A stretch of DNA of 64,000 nt from contig NC_057316.1 of NCBI RefSeq assembly GCF_000687475.1, forward strand, positions 5,580,001-5,644,000. Direction: 5' to 3'. A program made the position numbers and the translations under genes. The notes under the pieces were generated by a model. That model was not told the DNA's origin and made no database searches. It saw only the letters and a list, made by a program, of their open reading frames with translations. The first letter of the stretch is position 1. Each line of letters starts with the position of its first letter. This DNA comes from Ustilaginoidea virens. Taxonomy: Eukaryota; Ascomycota; Sordariomycetes; Hypocreales; Clavicipitaceae. Shown one piece after another: positions 21,579 to 33,937 of this stretch.

Positions 21579-23771
21579 ATGGCACAGTCTAGGCCTTCCA
21601 CTTATAAGGCCACTTTGGATTCCAACTCTAAAGCTGATCTTACTGCACGACTACAGCTAGATATGGACTATATAAAGTCCCAGATGAATACCCTAACTAC
21701 CCTTATACAAGGCTTAGTTAGTAGGCAAAATAGTAACGTTCCTACTATTACAATTAGCAAGGAACTAGTAGAGGCTACTAGCCCTACTATCTCCAGTCCT
21801 ACTAATATGAACAGTAAGGACCCTGTAGAGGCTACTAGCCCTACTATCCAACCTTCTGCTATTACGACTAGCAAGGACCCTGTAGAGGCTATTAGCCCTA
21901 CTATCCAACCTTCTGCTATTACGACTAGCAAGGACCCTGTAGAGGCTACTAGCCCTACTACTATTAATGCCGCTTCTATTAATAATAGCAAGAATAATTC
22001 TACTAATAATAGGAAAAAGAAGCAGCAAAAGAAGAAGGAATAGGACTCTAATAATAGCAGCAAACAGCAAAATATCGAGTCCTTTATTATAGGCAATTAT
22101 AATACCCAGGATACTAATATATCCTATTCCTTTTCTTCTACTACTATATCCACTGATATAAGCTATAGTGCTAAATCAGGCGGTAGGACCCCTAAGGATG
22201 CCCTCCTTTACGATACAGGCTCTACTTATCATATTGTAAATGATAAGAAGTATTTCACCACTTTTCACCATTTTGAGAAGGATGATAAGCCGGTAATTAC
22301 TACTAGTGGTAGCCCTATTTCCCCTACTGGTTGGGGCACAGCACGATTTACTATGCTACAGGGCGTTAATCCCACTAAATGGGGTATTATAGAGCTCAAG
22401 AATGCATTATATATTCCTACCTTGGATATTAACATTATTAGCGGTGTAAAGCACTATGCCGCTAAAGGGGTACTAATTAGAAATCAGCTTTAGTCAGCAA
22501 GCCGTAAATACATCGGCATTTTTAATTTTGAAAAATACGGCTTTTTCCTTCTACAGAAAGGAATAGACACACCACTATTATATCAACCTTGTAGCTATTA
22601 TACTATTACTAATAGTATATCAGTAGAGGTCCCCAGCCCTACTAACCCTGCTGATTATAGTAATCCTGAGGATATTACTATTACCCCCGTTCCTACTACT
22701 GCGACTAGTAAGGAACCTGTAGAGGCTACTAGCCCTACTACTAACCAGTCCGCTACCATAACTAGCGATGTTCCTACTACTGCAACTAGTAAGGAACCTG
22801 TAGAGGCTACTAGCCCTACCACCCAACCTTCTGCTGTTACGACTAGCGAAGACCCTGTAGAGGCTACTAGCTCTACTACTAACTCTCCCGCTATTACAAC
22901 TAGCGAAAATCCCGCTAATACGACTAGCGAAAATCCCGCTATTACGACTAGCGAAAATCCTGTAGTGGCTACTAGCCCTACTCCTGCCCTTATAGCTGCT
23001 GATACAGAATATCAGAAGCTATTACAATTAGCCGGCATTTGGCATATACGGCTAGGGCATATAGATATTCAGCTACTTAAAAAGACCTATGCTAATACCT
23101 ACCTTGTCTACCTTCTAAAGAAGAAGGTTATTACTAAAACAATCTTTATTACCTTTATCCACCAAAATGAAGGTATAGGCCCTATTTCTAGTGGTCTAGA
23201 AGGAGACTTTCATAAAGGGCAAAATATAGGTTCAGAGGGGGTATTTAGCAGTAAAGAACCTGCTATTTTACTGGATGACCTAGAAAGCATTCCTGACCCT
23301 ACTAACTCTGCTAACCTTACTAGCATTACTAACACTAATGCTATACCGGATGACCTAGAAAGCATGCCGGACCCTACTAATTTTACTAGCATTACTAATG
23401 CTACCCCGGATGATATTACTAACACTAATGCCACCGTGGATTACCTTCCTAAGTCAGAAGACTTTATAGGCGCCTTTCTAAATAGCGAGCTTTCTGAGAC
23501 TATTTATATGGATATTCCTGATGGATTCCTTAAATTTATAGAGAGCTTATTACTAACTGATAGCAAGCTTTGGTCTGATATTCAACGGCAACGGCTACTA
23601 ACTTTACTTAAAGAAGCCGGCTTTAATCCCTCTATTAAGCAAGCTATTTTACTAAAGAAGGCCTTATACGGGCTAAAACAAGCATCCCGCGAATGGCAAC
23701 ATCGGCTAAAAGACCTAATTTCTAATGAAGGCTTTTTACCCTTAGCTTCTGATGCTGCCGTCTTTTATAAT
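21579..23771 (+). pseudogene. A4 gag-pol, 5' segment (capsid-less gag, protease, partial pol)
   Basis: ATG at 21579 opens MAQSRPSTYKATLDSNSK, a coiled N-terminus, then five SK(D/E)xVEATSP-type repeats and a basic tail, with no capsid domain. TAG replaces CAG near 22041. The protease motif is LLYDTGSTYHIV (about 22202-22240). After a second repeat tract come GAG-pre-integrase HIRLGHID (about 23043-23066), a direct jump to YLVYLLKKK (integrase core gone), the linker, and a second jump from YLPKSE to FIGAFLNSEL (start of RT gone). It ends where B1 enters. Confidence 0.85.
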
Positions 23772-24487
23772 TGTTGCAAAATGGTGACTCAGAACACTGT
23801 TGGAAAGTATACTAAGTACCGACAGTGGCGTATAAGGCGTTGCAGAATAAAACAAGCTGGTTAAAGATTAAAAACGCACATACGGGGTTGACCAGAGCAA
23901 AGATGTTAGGGAAATCTAATTCTAATTGTCGGTAACTATTCTAGCTAGAAAGAGGGAATTTTGGGCATATTTCTACCATCTTGAAAAAGTGGTTGAAAAT
24001 AATGAAAAACCGCAAAAATAGCGAAAAACCCGACGAAAAGTCGGTCTGCCCAACCGTGCCCAGTCTGTGCCTAATATCCTACCCAATGCCTACCCAACCA
24101 AGCCTAGTGGCTTATAGCGGTATGCCGGATGCCCTATAACAGCCTGCCGTATAGGCCGGAAGCCCTATATCGGTGTGCCGTAAAGGCGCGGTATAGCAGG
24201 TAACTGTATGTAGAAGGCCGAAGGTGCTGTTTTGCCCATTTGGTAATCCCGTAGAAATACGCCGCCTGTTGTGGGCCCTGTGGCCCACTGTGACCGGCCG
24301 CTATGGCCGGATTATGGGTCGCTATACCGGTGCCGTGACCGGCGCTGTGGCCCACTATAATCGGCGTTATGGGGCGCTATGCCCCACCATAGCGCCTAGT
24401 ATAGCCACCGCGATATCTTAACGTAGAGACGTTGTACAGTAGCGAGACTAGTACCAAAATACAGCTAAAAAGGCGCTGATTTCAATA
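23772..24487 (-). repeat. 3' LTR of B1
   Basis: 716 bp, TGTTGCAAAATGG to GATTTCAATA on the plus strand. The inner end should be CAACA and is mutated to CAATA. Carries the GC-rich hairpin array at about 24270-24392. Confidence 0.9.
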
Positions 24488-24574
24488 CCCCCTCTGATTA
24501 GCAATATGGCTAATCCTAGCGTTAGAATAAAAGAAAGAAACCCTGTAAAAAATCAGAAAAAAAAGATGATGATG

Positions 24575-27500
24575 CTATAGGGATTGCAGCCCTAATAGCT
24601 GCCGAAATATGGGGAATTTCGGGCTTGGAAGTGGTTTAGTGAGTCCATCCGTAGGCATATCTATCGTGGGTAAATAAGATATTTTTACCAGGCCACCGTA
24701 GGCCTTCTTACGTATATACCGGAATTTAAGTAAGGTATGCTTAGTGCGGGCATGCTGATTTGGGTCATTTGCGTTAGAAATAGACCCTTAGTTATCGCAG
24801 TATAGTGGTATCGGGCGTTAAATATCAACCTAGATTTCTTTAAATAAATTAGATATCCACTCTACTTCGCGAATCGCCTTAAGTATTACATTAGACTCGG
24901 CTTTAAGTATTAATAAAACTATAGTCGAAGACCGTTTTAACCTCCAGCTAATAGGCCCACTATTTAAGGTAGTAAGATAACCACCAATAGACTTCGAAGT
25001 CAGCCGGCATCTAGTAAAATCGCTATTAGAAAATGCAGCTAATACTATAGTAGCTTTAGCGGCTCGGTAATAAATGGCTATATTTGCCGTACCAGCTAAG
25101 TAGCGGAAAGTGCCCTTAGCAGCATTAAGCTGTGTAGTGGAAGCCTATTGCATATATCGTGATAGGTATTGCGTTGGAAAGGCAAGGCCAGGTCTTAATA
25201 TTATTATTAACTATATTGATGTCCCTACCAGCTGCTAGAATAAGTATTAATTACTAGCATCTAGCGGCGTATCGTCAGCCTTAGTAAGTAAACCGGGCTA
25301 TAGCAGGATTAGATACGGTCGTGCGTCCTTAAGGTTAAATTTCTTAAGGACTTCCGTAATAAATTGCGATTAATGCAGCTATAATAGGCCCTTTTCTCTA
25401 TCCCTAATAATCTATACTCTAAGAAAGAAGGAGGTAGGTCCTCGGTCTTCTATAGTATAAACCTTATGGAATTTAGCCTTAAGCTAGTCAATATAGCTAA
25501 GGTCCGGACCGATAATTAAGCAATTATCCATATAGGTTACAATAAAGGTATACGTTCCTTTATTATAGAAGACGGCAGTATAAAAAGGAATAGCTTAAAA
25601 CCCTCTTATACTAGAAGGTCTTTTAACCGTAACTGCCACTCGCGAGGGCCTTATTTTAGCCTATATAAGGATTTCTTTAACAGTATGACCTATAATGCAG
25701 AGGGGTTATATCCAACCTTAGTAAGTAAGGCTAGAAGTCGTTAACGCTGCAGGTTAGACCATAAGGCTGGATTAGGTAAGAGTAGGCTTTCTGCAAATTC
25801 TAGAAAACCAGCTGGAATCTCTATATAAATCGTCTCCAGTAGTTTACTATTTAGAAAGGCACTAATAAAGTCGATCTGCTCTATTTCCCAGTTATTTGCA
25901 ATAGCAAGAGCAAGGATAATCCTCTATATTGGTAGGATCGAAGTAGAGGCATAGGTCTCTATAAAGTCTTACCTAGATACCTATATAAAGCCTTTAACAA
26001 CTAATCGTGCCTTATATTTAACCGGGTTATTATTCGCATCTTTCTTAACGCGAAAAATAGGCCGGTTACGCAATATTTTCCTACTAGTAGGAATACTAGT
26101 CTTAGGAATAAATTAGAAGATATTTAAATCGATTAATTATTCGAATTCCGAAAATAAGGCTTTTACCTAGCTATCCTTATGTGGGCTGTATAAGACTTCC
26201 TTCTAGCTATTAGGTATACCTTCTAAGGCCCGTTTTGCAGCCTTAACCTTATAATAGATATCGTGCATTTGTTGGTAAAAGGCATAGGAAGGGTGGAAAT
26301 CCTGTATAGAAGCCTCTAGGGGGCTGCCTAGGTATCCGAAAATCTGGTCGTTTTTCGGCTAGGTAGGTGGGAAAGCACCCTATTGGTCAGTCTGTAGGTC
26401 AGACTATTAGTCAGACTATTGGTCAGTCTATAGGTTAGGCTATTAGTTAGCCTATAAGTCCAAAAGTAACCTATAGTATCTATAACCTAGGATACCTTAT
26501 ACGTCTTATATCTGTAGCTGCATTCTTCCTCGAATTCTACCCCTAGTAGCCCTAACCTAGTATAGCTAAATAGGCGGCATATTTTCTAGTGCTTAAAACA
26601 TTTTTACCCACGGTCTCTCATTTAAGGCGATATCTAGACTCTTAAATTTCAGATATTCTAATATAGGCAGCGTTTTACTATAGCGAAATGCTGCATTTAC
26701 TAGGAAGCCGGGCGAAAAGGCAGAATCTATTATATCAGAAAGTCGCAGAAAATCAGTATGTATAGGGCTTTAAGATTCGGACCATTGAAAATTTGCTATA
26801 TAGGGCGAGTCAGAATTTTCATATATGCGGGGTATACCCACTTTTGTAATAGATTCGGAAAATCTCGGTAGTTAAGATTCCTAGTAATAAGAGCTTTCTA
26901 TATTTCCTAGCATTTGCAGCCTTTTTATATAGGAAAAGGCTGCATTTTCTTTAGCCGGTAAAAGCGGACCGTCTTACTTAAGCTGAAAAACTGAGTTAGG
27001 CTGAAGCGATTTAAAATTAAAAGACGGCGAATTGCTGGGAAATGTTATAAAGTGCTGTAGCGGGCTAATTAGTAGGCCCACTGGTTGTAGTGGATCCGTG
27101 TGCTATATTAGGCCCATTAGTTATAGTGGGCCCGTGGGCTGTATTGGATCTGTGGCCTATGGTAGGCCTATGCCTTCGACTAGGCCTATACCGTCGGTTT
27201 TAGACGAAATAGGCATATTTAGGCGAGGCGACTTCTAAATAGGCTCTTCTAGAGCAATCTAGTCGATATTTACCCCCTCTAAATTAGACGGCGGTTGGAA
27301 ATTAAAAGTGCCCTTTAGGCCACTTGAAATAGGGCCTATACCTTTATTTTAGTAGGTGAAAGTAATAAAAGAGGTCTTAGTAACGACCCGGCGATATGGG
27401 ATATAGACGAGGTAGATGCCGTTACCTAGTATAGCTAGTAACCTACCTGACTCGGTCCGGGGGGCTAGCTTATGGCTAATGACCCGTTTTTCTGGAGGGA

Positions 27501-30312
27501 TTAGCACCTCTACAGCCGCACCAATAGCCCTAAAGCTAGTAAGGTCGGGTAGGTAGTAGTATATAATTTCCAGAAAGTCCTTCTTTAATTCCTCGAAAGG
27601 TGATGAGGAACAGTTTATAACTACTATTAGATTTACTAAGGTAGTAATACTAAGAATTACTGCAGACTAAAGGTAAGAAGGTAACCGAGACTAAAGTATA
27701 GTAGCTCTAAGTCGATTAATAATAACCTATATAGAGCGTTCTGCTAACCCATTTTGCTTATAAATATAAGGGGAAGAGGTTAAAAAATCTATACCCTTAA
27801 GAGCTAGCTAGGCTATAATGACGTTATTAATTTCCTTACTACTATTATAGTGGAATTTAATAGCTGATTTGCCGTAGCAATTCCTAAGACCTTAGAAGAA
27901 CCCCTATAATACTAGGAATACCATAGGTCCTTCTTTATTAGGTAGTAAGTGCACCCAACGGAAGCGTGATTTCCGGTCTATTAAGATGAGGCAAATGGGG
28001 CGTTTATTATATAGTAGAGGGTTGATTTAGAAGATATCGCCCTCTATAATATCTAAATAGTACATCAGGTCTAGTATAGCCCCTAATGTAAAACGCCGAA
28101 CTGACTTTGCCCTTTTACAGGCGATGCAATTAAAATCAGAATCCTTTACCTTACTGAGATCAGGTAACCCTGTGGTTAATACATAGGTTTTCTTTAAAAG
28201 TTGGATTCCGATATGCCTAAGCCGGATATGCTAAAGTCCGGCTAGTAATAGTAGCTTTTGATACTCGATATTAGCTGCTAATACTGGGGCTGGGTTAAGG
28301 GCGACCGGGGCCCTCTATAGTAGTTGGGCTGTATTGGGAATAGTAGCCTCTATTGGTACCACCGAAAAACCAGGACTAGCTGGTGGGTCAGCTGGTAAGT
28401 TAGCTAGTGGGTTAGCTTGCGAATTAGCTAGTAGAAGTAGAAGGTCCGAGTCAGCTAGTAGGGTAGGTAAATCCTCTAATAGGGGATATTCCTCGTATTC
28501 TTCTAGGTTAGCTAGGGCGGGTATTTCGACCGAGATATTATGTAAAGCCGGGTGATTTTAGCTAGTATGGTATAAAAACGGCGAATCTACCCCTTTTTGT
28601 TATAAAAAGAAGCCATACTTCTTAAAATTAAGAAGCCCAATGCACTTATTGTTACTATTAACTAGGCTTTAACCCTAAATACTGCCATGATTTAGATAGT
28701 ATTTAACGCCGCTAAAGATGTTAATATTAAAAGCTGGTATAAAGAGGGCGTTGGTTAGCTCTAAGGTGCCCCACTGAGGTGGGTTGGTGGCTTATAGCAC
28801 GGTAAAACGCGCTATGCCCCACCCACTAGGCTTGATTGGGCTACTACCTATGCTGATAATTGGTCTATTTCCAGTATAATATTGGAAGTAGGTGAAATGC
28901 TTTTTATTGTTAATGATATGCACCGTAGAACTAGTATTATAGAGCAAAGAATCTATTAGCGTTTTCCCACCGGATTATGCACTATAGCTAGTAGCTAAAA
29001 ATTGCATACATTCGCGGTCCTAAAAGGAAGAATAGGTTATCTCACTAGGTATAAGACTTAGAGTATTATAATTCCCTAGTATGAAGGAATTAATAGTCTT
29101 TTCCTTTTCGTTAGTCTTTTATAGGGTATTTGCTTTATTAGCTGAATTTTTCTTTTCTTTATTCTTCTTTTTATTTTCCGGCTTACCCTATATAGCTGAA
29201 GAAGACCCTTATTGGGTAGAAGACCCCTGTTTCTTTTTATTGGCGTTAGTGGTAGTATTTTTACCACCCTTACTAGTATTGTTACTAGCTGGCTTACTAC
29301 TATTGTTAGTAGCGGCACCTTTAACCTTTGCGAGGTGGGTAGTAGCCCTTACTACTAATAACCCTTTAATGCGTTATTCTTCCAGTAAATCAACTATATA
29401 AAATTGCAGATTAATATTTAATGTATTTCTCTAAGTATAGGCGATTCTTATTATTATGTGGTGCCATTCTGCCCACTGAAAAAAGACCCCTTCTATAGCA
29501 TATAAATATTAGCTGATTTAGTCGAAAGGTTGTATATAGGAGCCTAAAATTTGCAGCCTAGATAGGTAGCTATTAAAGGAGGCATTGAAAGATTCTAAGG
29601 TACCCTTATAGCCTATAAAATTTAGTTGATAGAAGGCAGGGTATAGGTGGGTCCGCTATACATCTAATAAGTGAGAATACTATTTAGTAAGTAATATAAA
29701 GGCTGACTCTAGGTTAATGCACTAGTTGATAGCGGCAGCTAGTCCTTTTATATAACTATTTTTAATAAGTAATAGTAAAAGTGCTTGCTCTGAATCGTTA
29801 AAACTACTAGCAATAGAAGGATTTTCGATAAATTTGGCGATATTAAGTGCCCTAAGTTGAATTATAAGGGCCTATTTCCATTAGTCGAAGTTAGATACCC
29901 CCTTTAGCTTTTAGGATTCCTAGAATCCATTGGCTGTTTTAGCTAGTTCCTTAATAGCTATAGCGCTAATTTAGCTGCTAATGCTAGATAGAACCGGTAG
30001 GGGTTGCTGCTAGGCTTTAGGTAGTAATAGTGGATTATTTCCTTTACCTATAGGGGTTTGGAAGGTATCTATATCTATTATATCCTAAGATGGTAGGCTA
30101 GTAGCAGGCTTGATTAGTCTGTCTACTAAGGTGCCTACCTTATTAGCCAAAAAATCGATTTTAGAGTTTATTCGATTAAATTTATAACTGAATTCTTTTC
30201 TTATTTCCTATTGGTCTTCCCTAAGCTAGGTAATTTCCTGGTTATTATCAGATTCTTCTACCTCTGCTATATAGCTTGGGTTATCGGCGGTAGGAACGTT
30301 CTAACTGGCTAT
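24575..30312 (-). pseudogene. B1 gag-pol, full length but heavily mutated
   Basis: The gag start codon is ATA at 30312-30310 where B2 has ATG. The end is DMPTDGLTKPLPSPKF and stop at 24575-24577. Integrase, reverse transcriptase and RNase H segments can be followed in fragments in copia order: CxxC-type finger about 28100-28190, KRVI/HEQNG-like region about 27450-27800, RT about 25350-26100. Dozens of TAG/TAA codons replace CAG, CAA and TGG. Related to family A in RNase H and in the 3' end, but clearly a separate family. Confidence 0.8.
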
Positions 30313-30579
30313 TATAGGAAGAGAAAAAGGTGCCGGAAAGTCTTAAAAATGCGACGAAAATTAAGACTGAAAATCTAGATAAAACTAGAAGAAAGCTGCG
30401 TTAAGGAATAACCTTAGAAAATCCTATTGCAAGGATATATTGCAGCTTAGTGTGGAAGCTGGGTTCCTAAATCTGGGATGATTAGTCCCTTATTAGTAGA
30501 TTTCTAGAAGGTTAGCTGCTAAATGCGTTAAAATCCTAAGTTAGCGTAAAAAACGTCTTAAGCTGGAAGCCTTGAGACA

Positions 30580-30593
30580 CCGGGCTTATAACT
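30580..30593 (-). other. Primer binding site of B1 (half tRNA-iMet type)
   Basis: Reads (A/G)GTTATAAGCCCGG on the minus strand, adjacent to the 5' LTR; B2 has the unmutated GGTTATGAGCCCGG. Confidence 0.65.
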
Positions 30594-31309
30594 TATTGCA
30601 AAATGGTGATTTAGAACACTATTGGAAAGTATACTAAGTACCGATAGTAGCGTACAAGGTGTTGTAGAATAAAATAAGCTAGTTAAAGATTAAAAACGTA
30701 TACATGGGGTTGACCAGAGCAAAGATATCAGGGAAATCTGATTCTAATTATTGGTGACTATTCTAGCTAGAAAGAGGGAATTTTAGGCATATTTCTACCA
30801 TCTTAAAAAAGTGGTTGAAAATAATAAAAAACCGCAAAAATAGCGAAAAACCCGACGAAAAGTCGGTCTGCCCAACCGTGCCCAGTCTGTGCCTAATATC
30901 CTACCCAATGCCTACCCAACCAAGCCCAGTGGCTTATAGCGGTGTGCCGGATGCCCTATAACAGCCTGCCGTACGGGCCGGAAGCCCTATATCGGTGTGC
31001 CGTAAAGGCGCGGTGTAGCGGGTGACTGTATGTAGAAGGCCGAAGGTGCTGTTTTGCCTATTTGGTAATCCCGTAGAAATGCGCCGCCTGTTGTAGGCCC
31101 TGTGGCCCACTGTGACCGGCCGCTGTGGCCGGATTGTGGGTCGCTGTACCGGTGCCGTGACCGGCGCTGTGGCCCACTGTAATCGGCGTTGTGGGGCGCT
31201 GTGCCCCACCATAGCGCCTGGTATAGCCACCGCGATATCTCAACGTAGAGACGTCGTACGGTAGCGAGACCAGTACCAAAATACAGCTAAAAAGGCGCTG
31301 ATTTCAACA
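30594..31309 (-). repeat. 5' LTR of B1
   Basis: 716 bp. The outer end is ATTTCAACA followed by the ATAAT duplication. GC-rich hairpin array at about 31091-31210. Confidence 0.92.
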
Positions 31310-32225
31310 ATAATAAGCAAACCAGTACCTTTATCGTTACTTATGTTGACGATTGCCTATTAGTTGGTCCAAATATAACTTATATCAACCAGCTAAAAAG
31401 GAAATTTTATAAGGTCTATGCTATAGAAGACCGCAGTCCGGCTTCCTTCTTCCTAGGCGTATAGATTATACAAAATAGGAAGGAAGGTCTATTATGGCTG
31501 CACTAAGCCCAATTTATAGCAGAGGTCCTAGCTAAATTCGGCTTACAGGATACTAAACCTCAGCTTATTCCACTTTAATTAGGGATTCTAAATGAATCTA
31601 GTGGAAAAGACCTTAGCCCTACTGATCAGAGCCTTTATCAGAGCCTTACTAGCACTATAATGTGGCTTATAATAATGATTAGGCCCGACCTAGCATTTCC
31701 TACCTAATACCTCTCCCGGTTTATATCCAAGGCAACTAATGTACATCTAAATGCTGCGAAAGGCAGCTTTAGCTACCTTAAAGGCACTGAGAACCTAGCT
31801 ATTTGCTTTAATACTACTAAAAGCAACCAATAGCCTATTATAACCGCTTATTCTGATAGCGACTTTGCTGGCTGTAAAGAAACCTCTAAATCTACTGGAG
31901 GCTTTTTGACTACTATTAATAGTGGTCCTATTAGCTGGCGTTCTAAGCGAGCCTCTTTAGTAGTGCTATCTACTTTAGAAGCTGAATCTGATGCATTACT
32001 TAAGACTATCCGTAAAGTATAGTGGCTTTCTAACCTTTGTAAGGAGCTGGAAATTGATATTGTACGCCCTATACCGCTATACTGCGATAACTAGGGCTCC
32101 ATTTCAAATTCTAACGACCCTAATTAGCATGCTCGCACTAAGCATACACTATTAAAATTCCGGTATATTAGGGAGCAAGCCCAGCTGGGCTTAGTGAAAA
32201 TTACCTACTTACCTACTAATAGTAT
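31310..32225 (+). pseudogene. A4 pol, middle segment: YVDD block to RNase H
   Basis: Continues A4 after B1: NKQTSTFIVTYVDDCLLVG, then ASFFLGV, KPQLIPL, QSLYQSLTS, RNase H (YSDSDFAGCKETSKSTGG, LSTLEAESDAL), then CDN followed by TAG. In-frame TAG/TAA codons lie where A6 has CAG or CAA. It stops at the A5 insertion in the segment that reads YLPTNSMPADG in A6. Confidence 0.85.
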
Positions 32226-32507
32226 TATTGCAATTCTCAAGGTCACTATAAAGCAAAGCCTTACTAGCTAGCTAGATGGCACAAGACTGTCTGCGACCTG
32301 TGACTTAATCTTAGTATAAATACTAGATTCTTCACTAAGTCCTAAGACTATACAAGTGCTATAAAGCAAGGCAAGTGTAAAGGCAAGGCAAATATAAGAT
32401 AACCAGAAACGCAGGGAAGGTGGAAGTTAAGAGGCATGTAGTGCATTAACAGACTCGATTGTGCTGCCCTTCTACTATCTAGAAAGAAGGGGAAAAGCTA
32501 TCCTATA
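32226..32507 (-). repeat. 3' LTR of A5, first part
   Basis: 282 bp from TATTGCAATT to AGCTATCCTATA, where C1 enters. In the same interval the 5' LTR differs at three sites, all C in this copy and T in the other. Confidence 0.92.
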
Positions 32508-33062
32508 TGTCAGAATGAAATTATTTGTTATTTTATTTTATTATTTTTGGATATTAATCGCCGACAATTCTTACGCATCGCCGCATCATCAGATTGAAAA
32601 AGGTATTAAGTATTCAGTACTTATATTTATATGGCGGCTGCTAGCAAAGTTGAGTACCCAATACTTACACACATTCCCTTACGCGCAAATGTATAATGCA
32701 TCACAAATTGATCACACTACTTTATCGTCGCAAATCTCGATGCACTACAAATGCACATTTCGCCACATATCTATGATATCACAGTATGGTCAGGATATTT
32801 ACGTCAGATTGATTTCACTAGGGATATTTTATGTTGGAATATTATGTATTTAAATCCCTAGATATTCCTACCCAAATAGTGGAAAGGAAAGTATGGATGT
32901 ATGCATGCAAGCAAGTATGCAGAATTAATGCACATCAGATTGTCCCTACGCCTTAGTCTCGTATCTTATCTGTGCCGTTACTTTACCTTACTGCGATTTT
33001 ACCATTCCACTGCCTTTATCCTTCGCATACTGCATTATCTTAGCAGGCGAAAACGTTTGACA
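32508..33062 (+). repeat. 5' LTR of C1
   Basis: 555 bp, TGTCAGAATG to CGTTTGACA. Contains ORF-like stretches that are not genes. Confidence 0.93.
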
Positions 33063-33075
33063 GTTATGAGCCCGG
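33063..33075 (+). other. Primer binding site of C1
   Basis: GTTATGAGCCCGG immediately after the LTR; same half tRNA-iMet complement as families A and B, one base shorter. Confidence 0.75.
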
Positions 33076-33937
33076 TTTGCACCCGGTAAATCGCTTTATT
33101 CTATCTATTTTATCCTTTCGATTTCTCTCCGACTATTATTCGCGTGCATTTATTGCCAGCTGCACCCCGACAAATTACCAGCTGGTCCAACGGATTACCA
33201 GCTGTTTCCCCCTTTTATTATATACGCAAACAACTGCGTACTGACTTTAGCCAGCTGCACGCAGCTGTGCATAGGTTTGCAAGAGTGCAATTACGCATTC
33301 TATGCAATATCAATCTTTTCTTGCTGTTATATTTCTTATACCTCTGTGCTAATATTATTACTAGGACCGTATAAACGCGTGATAAATAGCGTGCAAACCA
33401 GCACAATCGCGCATTTTCATATTGCAATTCTGTCACCTTAATCCGACCTTCGCTGTGCAACGCACCTTCTATTATATCGTCGCTATCTTGCGAGACGATT
33501 TTCTACGATTAAATATTCTTTCCGACGAAGAAATCAGCCTTAGGCAAAAGTTCTGCTAGGGCACCCATGCCGCCATACAAATTGCTAGTGCAAGGCACAG
33601 CCCAAAAGAACGCAGCAGTGCCGATATATTTGCCTGCGCGAAATATTTCTTCTAACTTAGGAAGCCGGCAAGCGACTTTTGACTACTAAGGCCGGAAGAC
33701 CATAAGTGTGGTATATTGTGACTGGATTGACTGGATTGATCCCTTTTGCCTAGGACTATTTACCGGGACTATTTTGCCCTTTGGATTTACTTGGACCTTT
33801 ATCCGTTAGATTTTCTTTAACTAAGGCTAGGTTATTATTCTTTTTTATTATTATTTTTTCCTATCTATCTTACTTATCCTACCTATTCTACCTATCCTAC
33901 CTATCCTACCTATCCTGCCTTTCCTACCTATTCTACT
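33076..33937 (+). other. C1 5' leader
   Basis: No recognisable coding region. It ends in a pyrimidine-rich tandem repeat of CTACCTATC-like units (33866-33936) just before the gag start. Confidence 0.6.
33866..33936 (+). repeat. CTACCTATC minisatellite upstream of C1 gag
   Basis: About seven imperfect units of roughly 10 bp (ctacctatcc variants). Confidence 0.75.

Larger units (their letters stand above)
23772..31309 (-). mobile_element. Copia-like LTR retrotransposon B1 (inserted in A4)
   Basis: 7538 bp, minus orientation. LTRs are 23772-24487 and 30594-31309 (716 bp each). Target duplication ATAAT is at 23767-23771 and 31310-31314, splitting the A4 codons that precede YVDD. The polypurine tract and palindrome follow the left LTR, and the half-tRNA primer site precedes the right LTR. 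The coding region is full length but heavily mutated. Confidence 0.93.

Noticed and set aside
24134..24421. Short GC-rich ORFs in family B LTRs (also about 31058-31279, 45174-45416 and 51955-52362)
   Set aside because: They arise from the hairpin array, which gives open frames on both strands; not genes.
32520..33089. ORFs of 130 and 62 codons in the C1 5' LTR, repeated at 43543-44141
   Set aside because: They fall entirely within the 555-bp LTR or cross its edge and show no domain; chance ORFs in a repeat.
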